64,000 bases of DNA from Cyclobacterium marinum DSM 745 (GCF_000222485.1 NC_015914.1:2108001-2172000), one strand, 5' to 3'; positions 51,066 through 60,227 are shown, counted from the stretch's first letter. Program-made: numbers and translations. Notes: generated from the letters alone by a model not told the origin.

Positions 51066-52966
51066 TATTTTGCAGGTTTTATAACCATCGCCATTCCCTT
51101 GTGTTTTCCCAATTTGAAATTCATCACATCCTCTGACGTTAGGTTTCTTTTCTCTAAAGCTACCCTGCTGTGGGTTTTCATTTCTTCATCATCCGTGAAA
51201 ATTGTAGCGGTGTATGCTTGATTTGGGTCTAAAAAATCAAATGAGACTTCACTGTCTCTTTCCTGTAATCCATTAAGCGCGCCGATAAACCAGGTGTCTT
51301 CACTTCTTGTGGCGACAACTGCATATTCTCCCGGGTAGCCGGAAAGCACTTTAGTGTCATCCCAAACGGTAGGCATTTGGTCGAAAAATGTCAATTCGGG
51401 CACTTCTAGGATAAAATTGGTACTGTTTCCGGCTCCTTTATGTGCTCCGGGAGAATTTTCAGGTCGGTCATACCAATAAAGGAATTGCCAAGGGCTGTAG
51501 ATCATAACTGCCTTTGCCAGTTGCGAAGCATGTGAGCCCATTTTACTGTCTACTCTTTCTGCAAAATAGCAATTGGTATGGTCACCGGCACCTGCCAGCA
51601 TACGGGTAAACAAGGTTTTTAAAACCATGGTATTGTCAGGAGATTCCTCATCGCCACGAATACCTTCTTGCGTCATCAGGTTTGGATAGGTGCGGGAATA
51701 GCCCGTTGGCCGGTATTCATCGTGTATGTCTATCATAAGACCATGGTCTGCGGCCTTTCGTACCGCCTCATGTAACCAACTGGTCCATTCCTGTGGACCT
51801 ACATTAACAAAGCCATATTTGATACCTTTTACTCCCCATGATTTTAATAATGGCAATACTTCATCCAATTGTTTTTCTAAAGCTCTTCGGTTGACATACA
51901 AAATCACCCCTATTCCCTTGCTTTCTGCATATTTGATTACCTGCTTGAGGTCCAGAGGGCCTTTGGAGCGGTTTGGATCTACTGTAATGGTGGTCGCATC
52001 CGAAGCGTCATCGTATTCATTTCCATACCATCCGGCATCAAATTCAATGTATTGTAAATTGTGTTTCACAGCAAAGTCTATACAGGCAATCCCCCCATCT
52101 GTGGTGAGCGTAACTTCACGAATAACCTTTCCGGGTTTTATCCAATCTGAGTTTTTTATGGCATTTGGAGCATTGAGGTTCAATAGTAGGTAATTGTTTT
52201 CCAGTAATTCACCTGCTGAATTTCCTGCCATAATTGTTCTCCAAGGGCTTGTAAATTGCCGATCAAATTGAACTTTTCCATCAAGACTGGCGACCAAAGC
52301 TGTAGGCTTTTCCTTAGACAATTCAAACTTCATTCTGGCAAAATCAACCAAAGCAGCTTCACCCAAGGCTACAAATAAGGAATCCTGAAGCTCCACTAAT
52401 AAGGGACGTTCCACAATTTTTTCGCCTATTTCGCTAACTTTTTGTTTGATAATTTCTCCTTGAGCCCTTTCAGAAATCCATGCCTCTGCATGGGCAGGAA
52501 GAGAAAATTCGGTTAGTTCAGCATCAATGGTAACCTTTCCGGGATTTTCAAATGCATACTGAAAGGCAAGCCCTTCATTGTATGCCCTTATGTTGAGTTG
52601 GAAGAGAGGCGTTTTTTGGTCCTTTGAACTAAAGGTAACAATGGCTTGATGGTATTGCTCTGGATAAAGGTTTCTTTCACCATAAACAGGCTTCCAATCT
52701 GTTGCTACTTTACTTTCTTTAACCTCATTTATTTTAAGGCTTTGGGTGATATTGCTTGTGTCAGAAAGCTCAAATCCAAGTATAGACTTTCCTACGATCT
52801 CTTTATCATCAAAAAATGCGCGATAATATAGCTGTGAATCTTCAGTCAGCAATTCAAACCTAAATTTTCCATTAGGGCTGCTTACATGAACATCATTGGC
52901 GCTCGTGCAGGATTGAAATACAAGCGCTAAAACAAAAATCCCAAGAGATCTAAAAATATTTTTCAT
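51065..52966 (-). CDS. glycoside hydrolase family 97 lipoprotein
   Basis: 633-aa GH97 enzyme acting on alpha-glucosides or alpha-galactosides. Lipobox LVFQSC (Cys20) indicates an envelope lipoprotein. An N-terminal beta-super-sandwich (to ~260) and a TIM barrel (~270-520) are followed by a C-terminal beta domain. In the barrel, GVKGIKYGFVN has Gly where the retaining alpha-galactosidase subgroup has its nucleophile Asp (KVDF), which points to the inverting, SusB-like alpha-glucosidase subgroup. Glu residues in IDIHDEYRPTGYSRT and GIRGDEE fit the inverting bases. It lies near epimerase and serine dehydratase genes and 9 kb from a SusCD pair. Confidence 0.9.
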   Translation of the reverse strand: MKNIFRSLGIFVLALVFQSCTSANDVHVSSPNGKFRFELLTEDSQLYYRAFFDDKEIVGKSILGFELSDTSNITQSLKINEVKESKVATDWKPVYGERNLYPEQYHQAIVTFSSKDQKTPLFQLNIRAYNEGLAFQYAFENPGKVTIDAELTEFSLPAHAEAWISERAQGEIIKQKVSEIGEKIVERPLLVELQDSLFVALGEAALVDFARMKFELSKEKPTALVASLDGKVQFDRQFTSPWRTIMAGNSAGELLENNYLLLNLNAPNAIKNSDWIKPGKVIREVTLTTDGGIACIDFAVKHNLQYIEFDAGWYGNEYDDASDATTITVDPNRSKGPLDLKQVIKYAESKGIGVILYVNRRALEKQLDEVLPLLKSWGVKGIKYGFVNVGPQEWTSWLHEAVRKAADHGLMIDIHDEYRPTGYSRTYPNLMTQEGIRGDEESPDNTMVLKTLFTRMLAGAGDHTNCYFAERVDSKMGSHASQLAKAVMIYSPWQFLYWYDRPENSPGAHKGAGNSTNFILEVPELTFFDQMPTVWDDTKVLSGYPGEYAVVATRSEDTWFIGALNGLQERDSEVSFDFLDPNQAYTATIFTDDEEMKTHSRVALEKRNLTSEDVMNFKLGKHKGMAMVIKPAK

Positions 52967-53052
52967 TTAAAGGTAAGGTTTATTGATAAGAATATTTTCT
53001 GTCAGCCAATACAGAATAAAATTTCGATGGCAACATTTCAGTTTTCGAGCAA

Positions 53053-53955
53053 TCATTCCCATTTTACATATTTCCGCCAATTGTGTTGTTCTTTAAAGCC
53101 AAGTACTTCACGTATTTTTTTATTTGAAAACAAAGCTTCATGTTCTTCCAATTCACGGGTAATCGGCACACCGGGGAAAAATTGTTCTGCCAATTCTTTG
53201 CTAGGAATAATAGCACCATTGTGATCATTTCCGGCGTTGAATACCTGGTAACCAAGTCCGTCTTTTTGCAAACACAAGTCTACAATCTGTCCAAGGTCTC
53301 GGGCATCTATATAACAGAAGGCATTTCTTCGGCGCACTTCAGGGTTTTTAAAGTAATGGGGGAACAGCTGCTCATATTCATGGGGCTCAATCACATTTCC
53401 TATGCGCAAGGCATATATATCAAAGCCTGATCTACGCTGAAAACTGCGGGCAGTTTTTTCATTGACTACTTTTGATAAACCATAACTGTCCATGGGGTCA
53501 ACATCATAGTCTTCCTCCAAAGGCAAAGAATTAGGATCTGTTGGGCCATCAGAAAAACAGACACCATAGGTGGTTTCCGAAGAAGCAATGATGATTTTCT
53601 TAATTCCAAGTTTGACGGCGGCTTCAATCACATTGTAGGTACCCATGGTATTGACACGGAAAGTTTCATTGTCAGGGTTGATCAGAATTCTAGGAACGGC
53701 AGCAAAATGCACTACTGCATCAAATTTTGGTATCCCATTGCCAGGCTCTAATTCATCTAAAGCGGCGTAGGAACTCATGGCATTGAACATTTGCCCGGAG
53801 TCTGTTATATCAGCTATCAAATTGTCAACCCCTGGATGATTCAAAGGTTTCAGGTCTACATTCATTACGCGATGTCCTTGAGCTAGGAGGTAAGGGACCA
53901 CATGTTTACCTGCTTTTCCGGATCCTCCGGTAAAAAAGATTCGTTGTTTATTCAT
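53053..53955 (-). CDS. NAD-dependent epimerase/dehydratase family protein
   Basis: 300-aa extended SDR. The dinucleotide motif FFTGGSGKAGKHVVPYL at the N-terminus and the YGLSK catalytic motif (Tyr and Lys near residue 158) are clear; a Ser precedes it in IIIASSETTYG. It resembles bacterial NAD(P)-dependent sugar epimerase-like proteins often found next to glycan genes. The substrate is unknown. It is 32 bp downstream of sdaA and 86 bp upstream of GH97 on the same strand, so an operon is possible. Confidence 0.85.
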   Translation of the reverse strand: MNKQRIFFTGGSGKAGKHVVPYLLAQGHRVMNVDLKPLNHPGVDNLIADITDSGQMFNAMSSYAALDELEPGNGIPKFDAVVHFAAVPRILINPDNETFRVNTMGTYNVIEAAVKLGIKKIIIASSETTYGVCFSDGPTDPNSLPLEEDYDVDPMDSYGLSKVVNEKTARSFQRRSGFDIYALRIGNVIEPHEYEQLFPHYFKNPEVRRRNAFCYIDARDLGQIVDLCLQKDGLGYQVFNAGNDHNGAIIPSKELAEQFFPGVPITRELEEHEALFSNKKIREVLGFKEQHNWRKYVKWE

Positions 53956-53987
53956 TTTTATTGTGGATTACTTTAATGGGCTTTCAT

Positions 53988-55406
53988 TTAACATTCAGCA
54001 ATATTGACCGGGATTTTTGCCAGGCCTCCTTCAGATGTTTCTTTGTATTTTGATTTCATGTCCAAGGCCGTTTCCCACATTACCTGGATAACATTGTCTA
54101 AACTCAGCCGGGCTGCAGAAGAATCGCTTTCCAGGGCCATGTTGGAGGCAGTGATGGCCTTAATGGCCCCCATGCTATTCCTTTCAATACATGGAATTTG
54201 TACCAGACCTCCAATTGGATCACAAGTCATGCCCAAGTGGTGCTCCATTGCTATTTCTGCGGCTTGGCATACCTGTTCTTTTCTCCCGCCTAGTGCTTCT
54301 GTAAGGGCGCCTGCTGCCATAGAACTTGAGACACCTATTTCAGCCTGACATCCTCCCATGGCTGCAGAAATAGTTGCCCCTTTTTTATAGAGGGTACCTA
54401 TCTCTCCTGCAGTGAGTATGAATTTCACGATTTCATCCTCATCAAAATTTGGCGTAAAACAGTGAGCATACATCAGTACTGCAGGGATCACGCCTGAAGC
54501 GCCATTGGTAGGTGCAGTAATGATTCTACCAAAAGAGGCATTTTCTTCATTTACCGCTAAGGCAAAAACACTTATCCATTTGTTGACAGTGTTAAAATCT
54601 TTTGGCCCTTTTTTTATGGCTTTAATCCAATCCGCTACATTATTAAATTTTTGTCCCTTCAAAAACTTTTTGTTCAGATCGTAAGCCCTTCGCCTGACTT
54701 TAAGTCCTCCCGGTAATAGCCCTGATTTATTTACACCTCTAAAAATACAGTTTTTTATTTCGTTCCAAATGTAAAGGGCTTGTTTTCTGGTTTCGGCTTC
54801 ACTTTGCCAGGCTGTTTCGTTAAGCATTACCAGCTCAGAAATGGTCAGGTTAAGTTTGTTACAGTTATCCAAAAGGTCTTTTTGGGTGTGACAAGGGTAT
54901 TCAGTTTTGATAGGATTTTGGGCTATTTGGTCAGAAGCATGGGTGACCACAAAACCACCACCTACGGAAAAATATTCCCGCGAAACAGTAGTGCCATCAC
55001 TTAGGCTAGCATCAAACCGCATCCCATTCGGATGGTAATCCAAACATTTTTTGAATTCAAAAAGGATGTGTTGCTTGTAATTAAAAGGAATGGCATGGTC
55101 TTCTGAAATATTGATGCAAGCGTTTTGATTTATTTGGTCAATTGTCTCGTCTATTTTATCCGTATCGATAGTAAGGAAATCCTCATTAGAGAGGCCCAGC
55201 ATTACGGCTTTGTCTGTACCATGCCCTAAGCCTGTTTTTGCCAGTGAACCATATAAATAGGTTTTAATCTCTGTGACTTCGTTAATTTGCTTGTTTTTAT
55301 TCAGGTGATTTAAAAAAGACAGGGCTGCCCTCCAGGGTCCCATGGTATGGGAACTGGATGGTCCAATGCCAACTTTTATAATTTCAAAAATGCTTATTGA
55401 TTCCAT
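53988..55406 (-). CDS. sdaA: L-serine ammonia-lyase (iron-sulfur, single chain)
   Basis: 472-aa iron-sulfur L-serine dehydratase that converts serine to pyruvate and ammonia. The beta-domain start SIFEIIKVGIGPSSSHTMGPW and the alpha-domain motifs TAPTNGASGVIPAVL, MGGCQAEIGVSSSMAAGAL and MTCDPIGGLVQIPCIERN (cluster cysteines) are diagnostic. It is the fused single-polypeptide form. I start at ATG 55406; an upstream in-frame TTG is not family-like. Serine catabolism to pyruvate complements the lut system. Confidence 0.93.
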   Translation of the reverse strand: MESISIFEIIKVGIGPSSSHTMGPWRAALSFLNHLNKNKQINEVTEIKTYLYGSLAKTGLGHGTDKAVMLGLSNEDFLTIDTDKIDETIDQINQNACINISEDHAIPFNYKQHILFEFKKCLDYHPNGMRFDASLSDGTTVSREYFSVGGGFVVTHASDQIAQNPIKTEYPCHTQKDLLDNCNKLNLTISELVMLNETAWQSEAETRKQALYIWNEIKNCIFRGVNKSGLLPGGLKVRRRAYDLNKKFLKGQKFNNVADWIKAIKKGPKDFNTVNKWISVFALAVNEENASFGRIITAPTNGASGVIPAVLMYAHCFTPNFDEDEIVKFILTAGEIGTLYKKGATISAAMGGCQAEIGVSSSMAAGALTEALGGRKEQVCQAAEIAMEHHLGMTCDPIGGLVQIPCIERNSMGAIKAITASNMALESDSSAARLSLDNVIQVMWETALDMKSKYKETSEGGLAKIPVNIAEC

Positions 55407-55515
55407 ATTGATTTTTGGCCTTACCAATTACAATTTATAATGTCATGTAATTTACGCCTAAGGATCCAATAGGTAAAATTCTTATGGGGCTTTAATTGAT
55501 TTCGAAGGGATGGGG

Positions 55516-55860
55516 TCAAATCATTTCTAAACTTTTTTGCTGACCTAGCCAGAAAATTTGTCTTTTTTCCAATTCAATGAATTGATCACGTTTAATCACC
55601 AATATACCATGGGTATGATTGGGCATCACAACGAAATTTTCCAATTCAACAAATGGGAAATGGTTGGGTATTTCCATCCAATATTTGTGGGTGATTTGGC
55701 CTAATTCATTCAATTGCATTGTAGGGGCATCCACAATTTTCCCAAAAAAATGTTCCCTATTTTTTGTACAGATGGTTATAAAATAGGCACCGTTTTTCCG
55801 ATAATCATATCCGGGTAAACGAATAGATCCTACGCGGTATTTATTTTGGTATTTGTCCAT
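55516..55860 (-). pseudogene. REP-associated tyrosine transposase (RAYT), C-terminally truncated remnant
   Basis: 114-codon frame with the characteristic RAYT N-terminus (KYRVGSIRLPGYDYRKNGAYFITICTK, split by a turn) and the HUH motif VVMPNHTHGILVI. A full RAYT is about 180-240 aa and carries a catalytic Tyr about 60-100 residues further on; here the frame stops soon after the HUH motif and the downstream sequence is not RAYT-like. It is therefore a decayed transposase fragment. A diverged copy of an intergenic repeat (55890-55990) lies at its 5' side. Confidence 0.8.
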
Positions 55861-55889
55861 TCCAGGGTTTTGAAGGAAGTAAAATCAGG

Positions 55890-55990
55890 CTATGGTTTCC
55901 TTATCTTAAAATTGCAATTATCTGCTTGGATTTTTAATTTGGCACCAAAATTTAGGACCTTAAACAATTAATAATTAACCATTTACAATT
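55890..55990. repeat. diverged intergenic repeat, copy 1
   Basis: Shares CTATGGTTTCCTTAT and CAATTAATAATTAACCATT with 60206-60330, and the ~50 bp between them align at roughly 70 percent after a 20-bp insertion in the other copy. Both copies have the same orientation. Confidence 0.55.
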
Positions 55991-56010
55991 ATCCAAATTA
56001 TTGTCATGTT

Positions 56011-58593
56011 CTAATTCTTCTCCCAATAAGCCAAAATATCTTCTGCTTTTTTACTCCACCTTACAGCATGAGGAACACGAGGAATAAATGATGCGTAAGC
56101 CTTTATTGCACCTTTTGCATAAAAGATTGATTTTTGTTTATCAACTAAATGCCATCGATATAATGTGGCTAAACTATTACATGAATCTCCATAAGGAATT
56201 AAGAATTGAATGTCTTTTGATAAGTCTTTTCTTATAATGAATGCTTCCTGAAAGTAGTTTTCCGCATTCTTAAAGTTTTTTTTATCACTTTTTAAAATCC
56301 CTAAATTATTTAATGTGATTGCTATATTGGCCAAAAAGATCTGAGGGTTTACTTCATCCAACTCCCGATATATTTTTAAGGCTTCATGAAGTGATTTCTC
56401 GGCCATATTATAGTCCTTTTTAATACGTTGTAAATTACCCAAATTGTTTAAAGCATTAGCATTGTATAACAAATAGGTTTGGGGATTGCTTTCAGCCAAT
56501 TTCCGATATATTTCTAATGCTTTTTCATAAAATTTTTCAGCTTTATCATATTCGTTCTTTAAACGCTGTAGATTCCCTAAATTAATTAAGGTATCAGAAA
56601 CACTCTTCAAAAAGGTTTGAGGATTTTCTTTTGCTAATTTCCGATATACTTCTAAGGCCTCTAGTAGGGATATCTCGGCTTTATCGAATTTATAATTATC
56701 CCGCTGTAAATTCCCTAAATTGTTTAGGGTAGTAGCAACACCAGCCAAAAAGGTTTTAGGGTTGTCTTTTGCTAATTTTCTTCTTATCTTAAGTGCTTCT
56801 TCATAAGTTATCCCAGCTTTATCAAGTTGAATTTTAACCCGCTGTAAAATCCCTAAATTGTTTAAAGTATCACCTATATTAGCTAAAAAAATTTGAGGGT
56901 TGGTTGCTGCTAGCTTCCGATATATTTCTAATGCATTTTGATAGGAAATCTCAGCGTTATCAAGTTTATTACTATCCCGCTGTAAATTCCCTAAATTGTT
57001 TAAAGAAGTACCAACATGAACTAAAAAAGTTTGGGGATTTTCTTTTGATAATTCCATATATAACAGTAATGCTTCTTGAAAGGATTTTTCAGCATTTTCG
57101 AATTCATTTTTTTCCAACTGTAGAATTCCCAAATTGTTTAATATGTTGGCCTTTTCTTCATATTTTGTACAATAATAGATGGCTTTTTGGAATAGGCTTC
57201 CTGCCTTGTTTATTTGTCTATGTTCGGCTAAAAAAAAGGCATAATTGAAAGTTGTATTGTAGTCTTCGATAACTGATATGGCTTTAGCAAAGAGTCTGTC
57301 AGCCTCTTCGAACCAGTCATTAGGTTTATTTAAAAGAATTGCTTGTGCCTTAATTGTAAGCTCATTGGCTAGTATTTTACCCTGCTCTTTAAATTTTGCT
57401 ATGTCTTTATCAATCTCGCTCTCATTGAGCACTTCGTTTAGCTCATTATACTTCCCATTCGCAAATAATGCTCTGGCTTTATCCAATCTTTCGGAACCAA
57501 GGTTGTTGGTAGAATTTAACTGTTTTGCTAGGCTGATGACGTTTTTAACAAACTCATTAAGTTTGATTTCCTGTTTATCCTTTTCGTTTCCTTTGGCTAA
57601 TAATTGACTTTCGAGATTGGATAAATTTTCTTTAAGGATAGGCTTTGTGTTTGGATCAACTTGAGTAATTGCTAAATGAACCCCTTCTATCTGAGACCGT
57701 ATGGAAACCATTCCCTTTTCGTAGTCCTCAATTGCTTTAACATATTTTTGGTATTCCTCTGAAATAGTAATTTGCCGCTCAGTAATGATATGTTCTTTGA
57801 TACTTTGTGTTACAAGTTGAGCCGTTTTTTCAGAAAAGTTTTCGATGTCCCGACGAATCCCTATAACAGTATCCAATATCTTATTTACCTTTGAAAGTAA
57901 GTCTTTGTATAACTCATAATAAGAGAACATTACCTTCTCAATATCCTCCACTTTTAGGGATACAACACCAATAGCTGTAGTGATTTGATCTAGGTATTCT
58001 GTTTGTATGTAGGTGGAAAGCTGAGGATTGTCTTTGAGTTCTTGGGTGAAATATGCACAAGTCAGTTGGTAAAAATCCATTTCTTTGCTGTTTTCTGTCC
58101 AGCCTTCATGTATACAAGACTTCAATGCAGATTCTATACGTCGTTTATTCCCTCCCAGCTCAGAGATGATGCTTTCCTTGAGTTTTGCGATAAGTTCAGG
58201 CATTCTTTCTTCCGCGGAAGCACCTTCTTTTGGAAAGAGAACTTCCCGGTATTCCTTATCCAAAGCTGATTGACGAGTAGGAACATGTTTTTTTTCCGTA
58301 ATACCAATCTGTTCCTTGATATAACTTTTTAGATCTTGAAGATTTTCCCAGCTTCTGTTAGTGAGCGAGTACCGCTTTCGTTGTTTTTGTAAATGAGCGA
58401 CAGCTAGTAATGTAGCATTCAGGTAGGATTTCCTGATGGCCCATTGGATATGTTGGTTGGCTGGTACATCGATATTCTCATTGATTTTTTTATATAGTTT
58501 GTTGACTCCTTGACAAAGGAAAGAATCTCCTCTGGCACCTATCACTCCGCTTAAAAGTGATGCTATCATCCAAGTGGCTGAAAAAGGTTCCAT
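56011..58593 (-). CDS. 860-aa protein with unfamiliar N-terminal region and TPR array
   Basis: Residues 1-24 hold a hydrophobic Gly-rich segment (ATWMIASLLSGVIGARGDS). A helical region follows to about residue 250 (including YFTQELKDNPQLSTYIQTEYLDQI), then coiled coil (~250-370), and finally TPRs (~430-830) of the kinesin-light-chain-like class with a 46-residue period: LNNLGNLQR, KAE, EALEIYRKLA and NPQTFL recur about seven times. No P-loop NTPase, protease, nuclease or CHAT domain is visible. The layout resembles bacterial STAND or NLR-like proteins with their NTPase missing, or a TPR scaffold. It is monocistronic, in an accessory-looking stretch. I assign no function. Confidence 0.75.
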   Translation of the reverse strand: MEPFSATWMIASLLSGVIGARGDSFLCQGVNKLYKKINENIDVPANQHIQWAIRKSYLNATLLAVAHLQKQRKRYSLTNRSWENLQDLKSYIKEQIGITEKKHVPTRQSALDKEYREVLFPKEGASAEERMPELIAKLKESIISELGGNKRRIESALKSCIHEGWTENSKEMDFYQLTCAYFTQELKDNPQLSTYIQTEYLDQITTAIGVVSLKVEDIEKVMFSYYELYKDLLSKVNKILDTVIGIRRDIENFSEKTAQLVTQSIKEHIITERQITISEEYQKYVKAIEDYEKGMVSIRSQIEGVHLAITQVDPNTKPILKENLSNLESQLLAKGNEKDKQEIKLNEFVKNVISLAKQLNSTNNLGSERLDKARALFANGKYNELNEVLNESEIDKDIAKFKEQGKILANELTIKAQAILLNKPNDWFEEADRLFAKAISVIEDYNTTFNYAFFLAEHRQINKAGSLFQKAIYYCTKYEEKANILNNLGILQLEKNEFENAEKSFQEALLLYMELSKENPQTFLVHVGTSLNNLGNLQRDSNKLDNAEISYQNALEIYRKLAATNPQIFLANIGDTLNNLGILQRVKIQLDKAGITYEEALKIRRKLAKDNPKTFLAGVATTLNNLGNLQRDNYKFDKAEISLLEALEVYRKLAKENPQTFLKSVSDTLINLGNLQRLKNEYDKAEKFYEKALEIYRKLAESNPQTYLLYNANALNNLGNLQRIKKDYNMAEKSLHEALKIYRELDEVNPQIFLANIAITLNNLGILKSDKKNFKNAENYFQEAFIIRKDLSKDIQFLIPYGDSCNSLATLYRWHLVDKQKSIFYAKGAIKAYASFIPRVPHAVRWSKKAEDILAYWEKN

Positions 58594-58752
58594 AACTGTT
58601 TGATTTAGGGTTACTGCTGGTTTAGATTAATCTATTGAGGTAGTGGTCATTTGGCTAGTGCAAACCCATAGGGCAGAAATTGAGCATAATTTTAATATAT
58701 GAAGCTTTGGATTTAAAATTTCCCGCGACTATAGAAAGAAAGCCTATTTATT
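58594..58752. other. intergenic region, no gene seen
   Basis: 159 bp between the TPR protein start and the DUF2442 stop, same strand; it carries the promoter of the TPR gene presumably. No element was recognised. Confidence 0.35.
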
Positions 58753-59028
58753 TTATCCAATGGTATGCGCTTTTTTGGATTGCTTTTTAGTGAGCGCATG
58801 AAGGAATTCAGGGGCAAAGTCCGCCCCACAATCCCAGCCAATAGTCCAGCGGTCTTGGGTGAAGTTTTTAAAATAATTTATATCCTTTAATGGTTCAAAA
58901 ACCTCTCCCCATATTTCGTCTTTTAAGTCTACGGTCCCAGTTAATCCGTCCGAAAAAGTTAACCTTATTTGGTAATCTGATACATATTCCGCTTGTTCGA
59001 CTTTTATTAGTAGTGTATTCCTTGTCAT
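58753..59028 (-). CDS. DUF2442 family protein
   Basis: 91-aa protein with the DUF2442 core LTFSDGLTGTVDLKDEIWG and FKNFTQDRWTIGWDCGADFAPEFLH (split). The upstream DUF4160 gene overlaps it by 1 bp. DUF4160-DUF2442 pairs recur in bacterial genomes, often plasmid- or island-borne, and have been suggested as toxin-antitoxin-like modules, but this is not demonstrated here. Which one would be the toxin is unclear. Confidence 0.88.
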   Translation of the reverse strand: MTRNTLLIKVEQAEYVSDYQIRLTFSDGLTGTVDLKDEIWGEVFEPLKDINYFKNFTQDRWTIGWDCGADFAPEFLHALTKKQSKKAHTIG

Positions 59029-59285
59029 TAGTCCAAAGGTTTAATTTTGTTAAGAGGTTTCCGTTCTTCTATTCGTTTCCAGTTTTCAAGTAGCGCTTCT
59101 TTGTTTTGATCCAGCCATTCATATACAAGACCTAGTGCTCTTCTTGACATTTTACCTGTTAATTCTCCTGTTTCAATATTTACAATCGCCTCATAATCCT
59201 GATACTCTACGTGAAAATGAGGAGGATTATGTTCATTGAAGTACATTTTGATAATTATTCCGTAAAATCTGCTAATCTCTGGCAT
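59028..59285 (-). CDS. DUF4160 family protein
   Basis: 85-aa protein with the diagnostic DUF4160 segment MPEISRFYGIIIKMYFNEHNPPHFHVEYQDYEAIVNI, split across the first half, and a C-terminal helix VYEWLDQNKEALLENWKRIE. It is the upstream member of the pair with DUF2442; ATGA-like 1-bp overlap implies translational coupling. Role unknown, possibly a TA-like module. Confidence 0.9.
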   Translation of the reverse strand: MPEISRFYGIIIKMYFNEHNPPHFHVEYQDYEAIVNIETGELTGKMSRRALGLVYEWLDQNKEALLENWKRIEERKPLNKIKPLD

Positions 59286-59528
59286 CCTTATTATTCAAAG
59301 TTTAACATTTTAATATACGTAAACCTGATGTAAACAATTGGCTTTAAATGGATAAAATCTGGCTTTGCAATTATTTCCTATTCTATTTTTCAATTCGCAG
59401 GATTGCTTATCATGATGTATTTAAGCCTTGTTATTTAAAATAATTTGCATAAAATATAGAAAAATGTTTGTTCTTTAATCCTTAGTTTAGGCCTAATTTT
59501 TTTAATGTTATTATACAAAGCCTTCCAC
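59286..59528. other. intergenic region, no gene seen
   Basis: AT-rich ~240 bp between the DUF4160 start and the AlkD-like stop; nothing recognised. Confidence 0.35.
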
Positions 59529-60227
59529 CTATCTCCTATAGATTGCCCTTGGATAATCGGACATTCTAATATGGTCTTTCTCTAATTCATTCAATGCATT
59601 CTTTGCAATCCATTTTGCTGTAGGGCTTTCAGTCTCCAGAATTTCCTGGGCTACAAGTATGGCTTTTTTATTGAGATCTGGGTTTCTTTTCCCAATATTA
59701 CGCAATGCCCAATTCACCGCTTTTTTGACATAGACTCTTTCATCATTTCCTTCTCGCTTAATGATGGGAAAAAACGCTTCAAAAACTACATTGTCGGACA
59801 ATTTATCTGCCATGCAATAGGCAGCCATAATTGTAAAGCCTGCTCTTTTTTCAAATTCAGGTTTCCTTTTTGTCCACTCCAAGATTTTTTCCAGGGCGAA
59901 ATCACTTTTAGTAAACAGCCCCATAGAAAAACTATCACATATCTCCCAATTCTCAAAAGTTTTGACCCATTTTTCCATCAAGTCAACGGTAACATCCTTG
60001 GGCTTGAAAATTTTGCTACATAAAATGCGGGCTTCGTAAATACCGCTATCAAAAAGTTGCAGGGCAAGTCCATTGTCCTTTCCAATCTCTTTAGCGATCT
60101 TCTTTAGTTCTGAATGATATATCCCCAAAGAATTATTAGAGATAACTCCAAATTTCTTTTCCTTAAAAGCGACCTTTTCAGGATTCTGAAGCGTGTAAAG
60201 TCGTTCTATGGTTTCCTTATAGGTCAC
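59529..60227 (-). CDS. DNA alkylation repair protein (AlkD-like HEAT repeats)
   Basis: 232-aa all-helical HEAT-like repeat protein of the AlkC/AlkD class, which in some members removes positively charged alkylated bases. Stretches LALQLFDSGIYEARILCSKIF, WEICDSFSMGLFTKSDFALEKILEWTKRKPEFEKRAGFTIMAAYC and VKKAVNWALRNIGKRNPDLNKKA fit this family. It is annotated as DNA alkylation repair by similarity; catalytic activity is not certain because only some family members act. A repeat lies at its 5' side. Confidence 0.85.
   Translation of the reverse strand: MTYKETIERLYTLQNPEKVAFKEKKFGVISNNSLGIYHSELKKIAKEIGKDNGLALQLFDSGIYEARILCSKIFKPKDVTVDLMEKWVKTFENWEICDSFSMGLFTKSDFALEKILEWTKRKPEFEKRAGFTIMAAYCMADKLSDNVVFEAFFPIIKREGNDERVYVKKAVNWALRNIGKRNPDLNKKAILVAQEILETESPTAKWIAKNALNELEKDHIRMSDYPRAIYRR

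Noticed and set aside
56011..58593. Complete STAND/NLR-type defence protein
   Set aside because: No Walker A or NB-ARC/NACHT motif could be found, so the NTPase core is absent; kept only as a candidate of unknown function.
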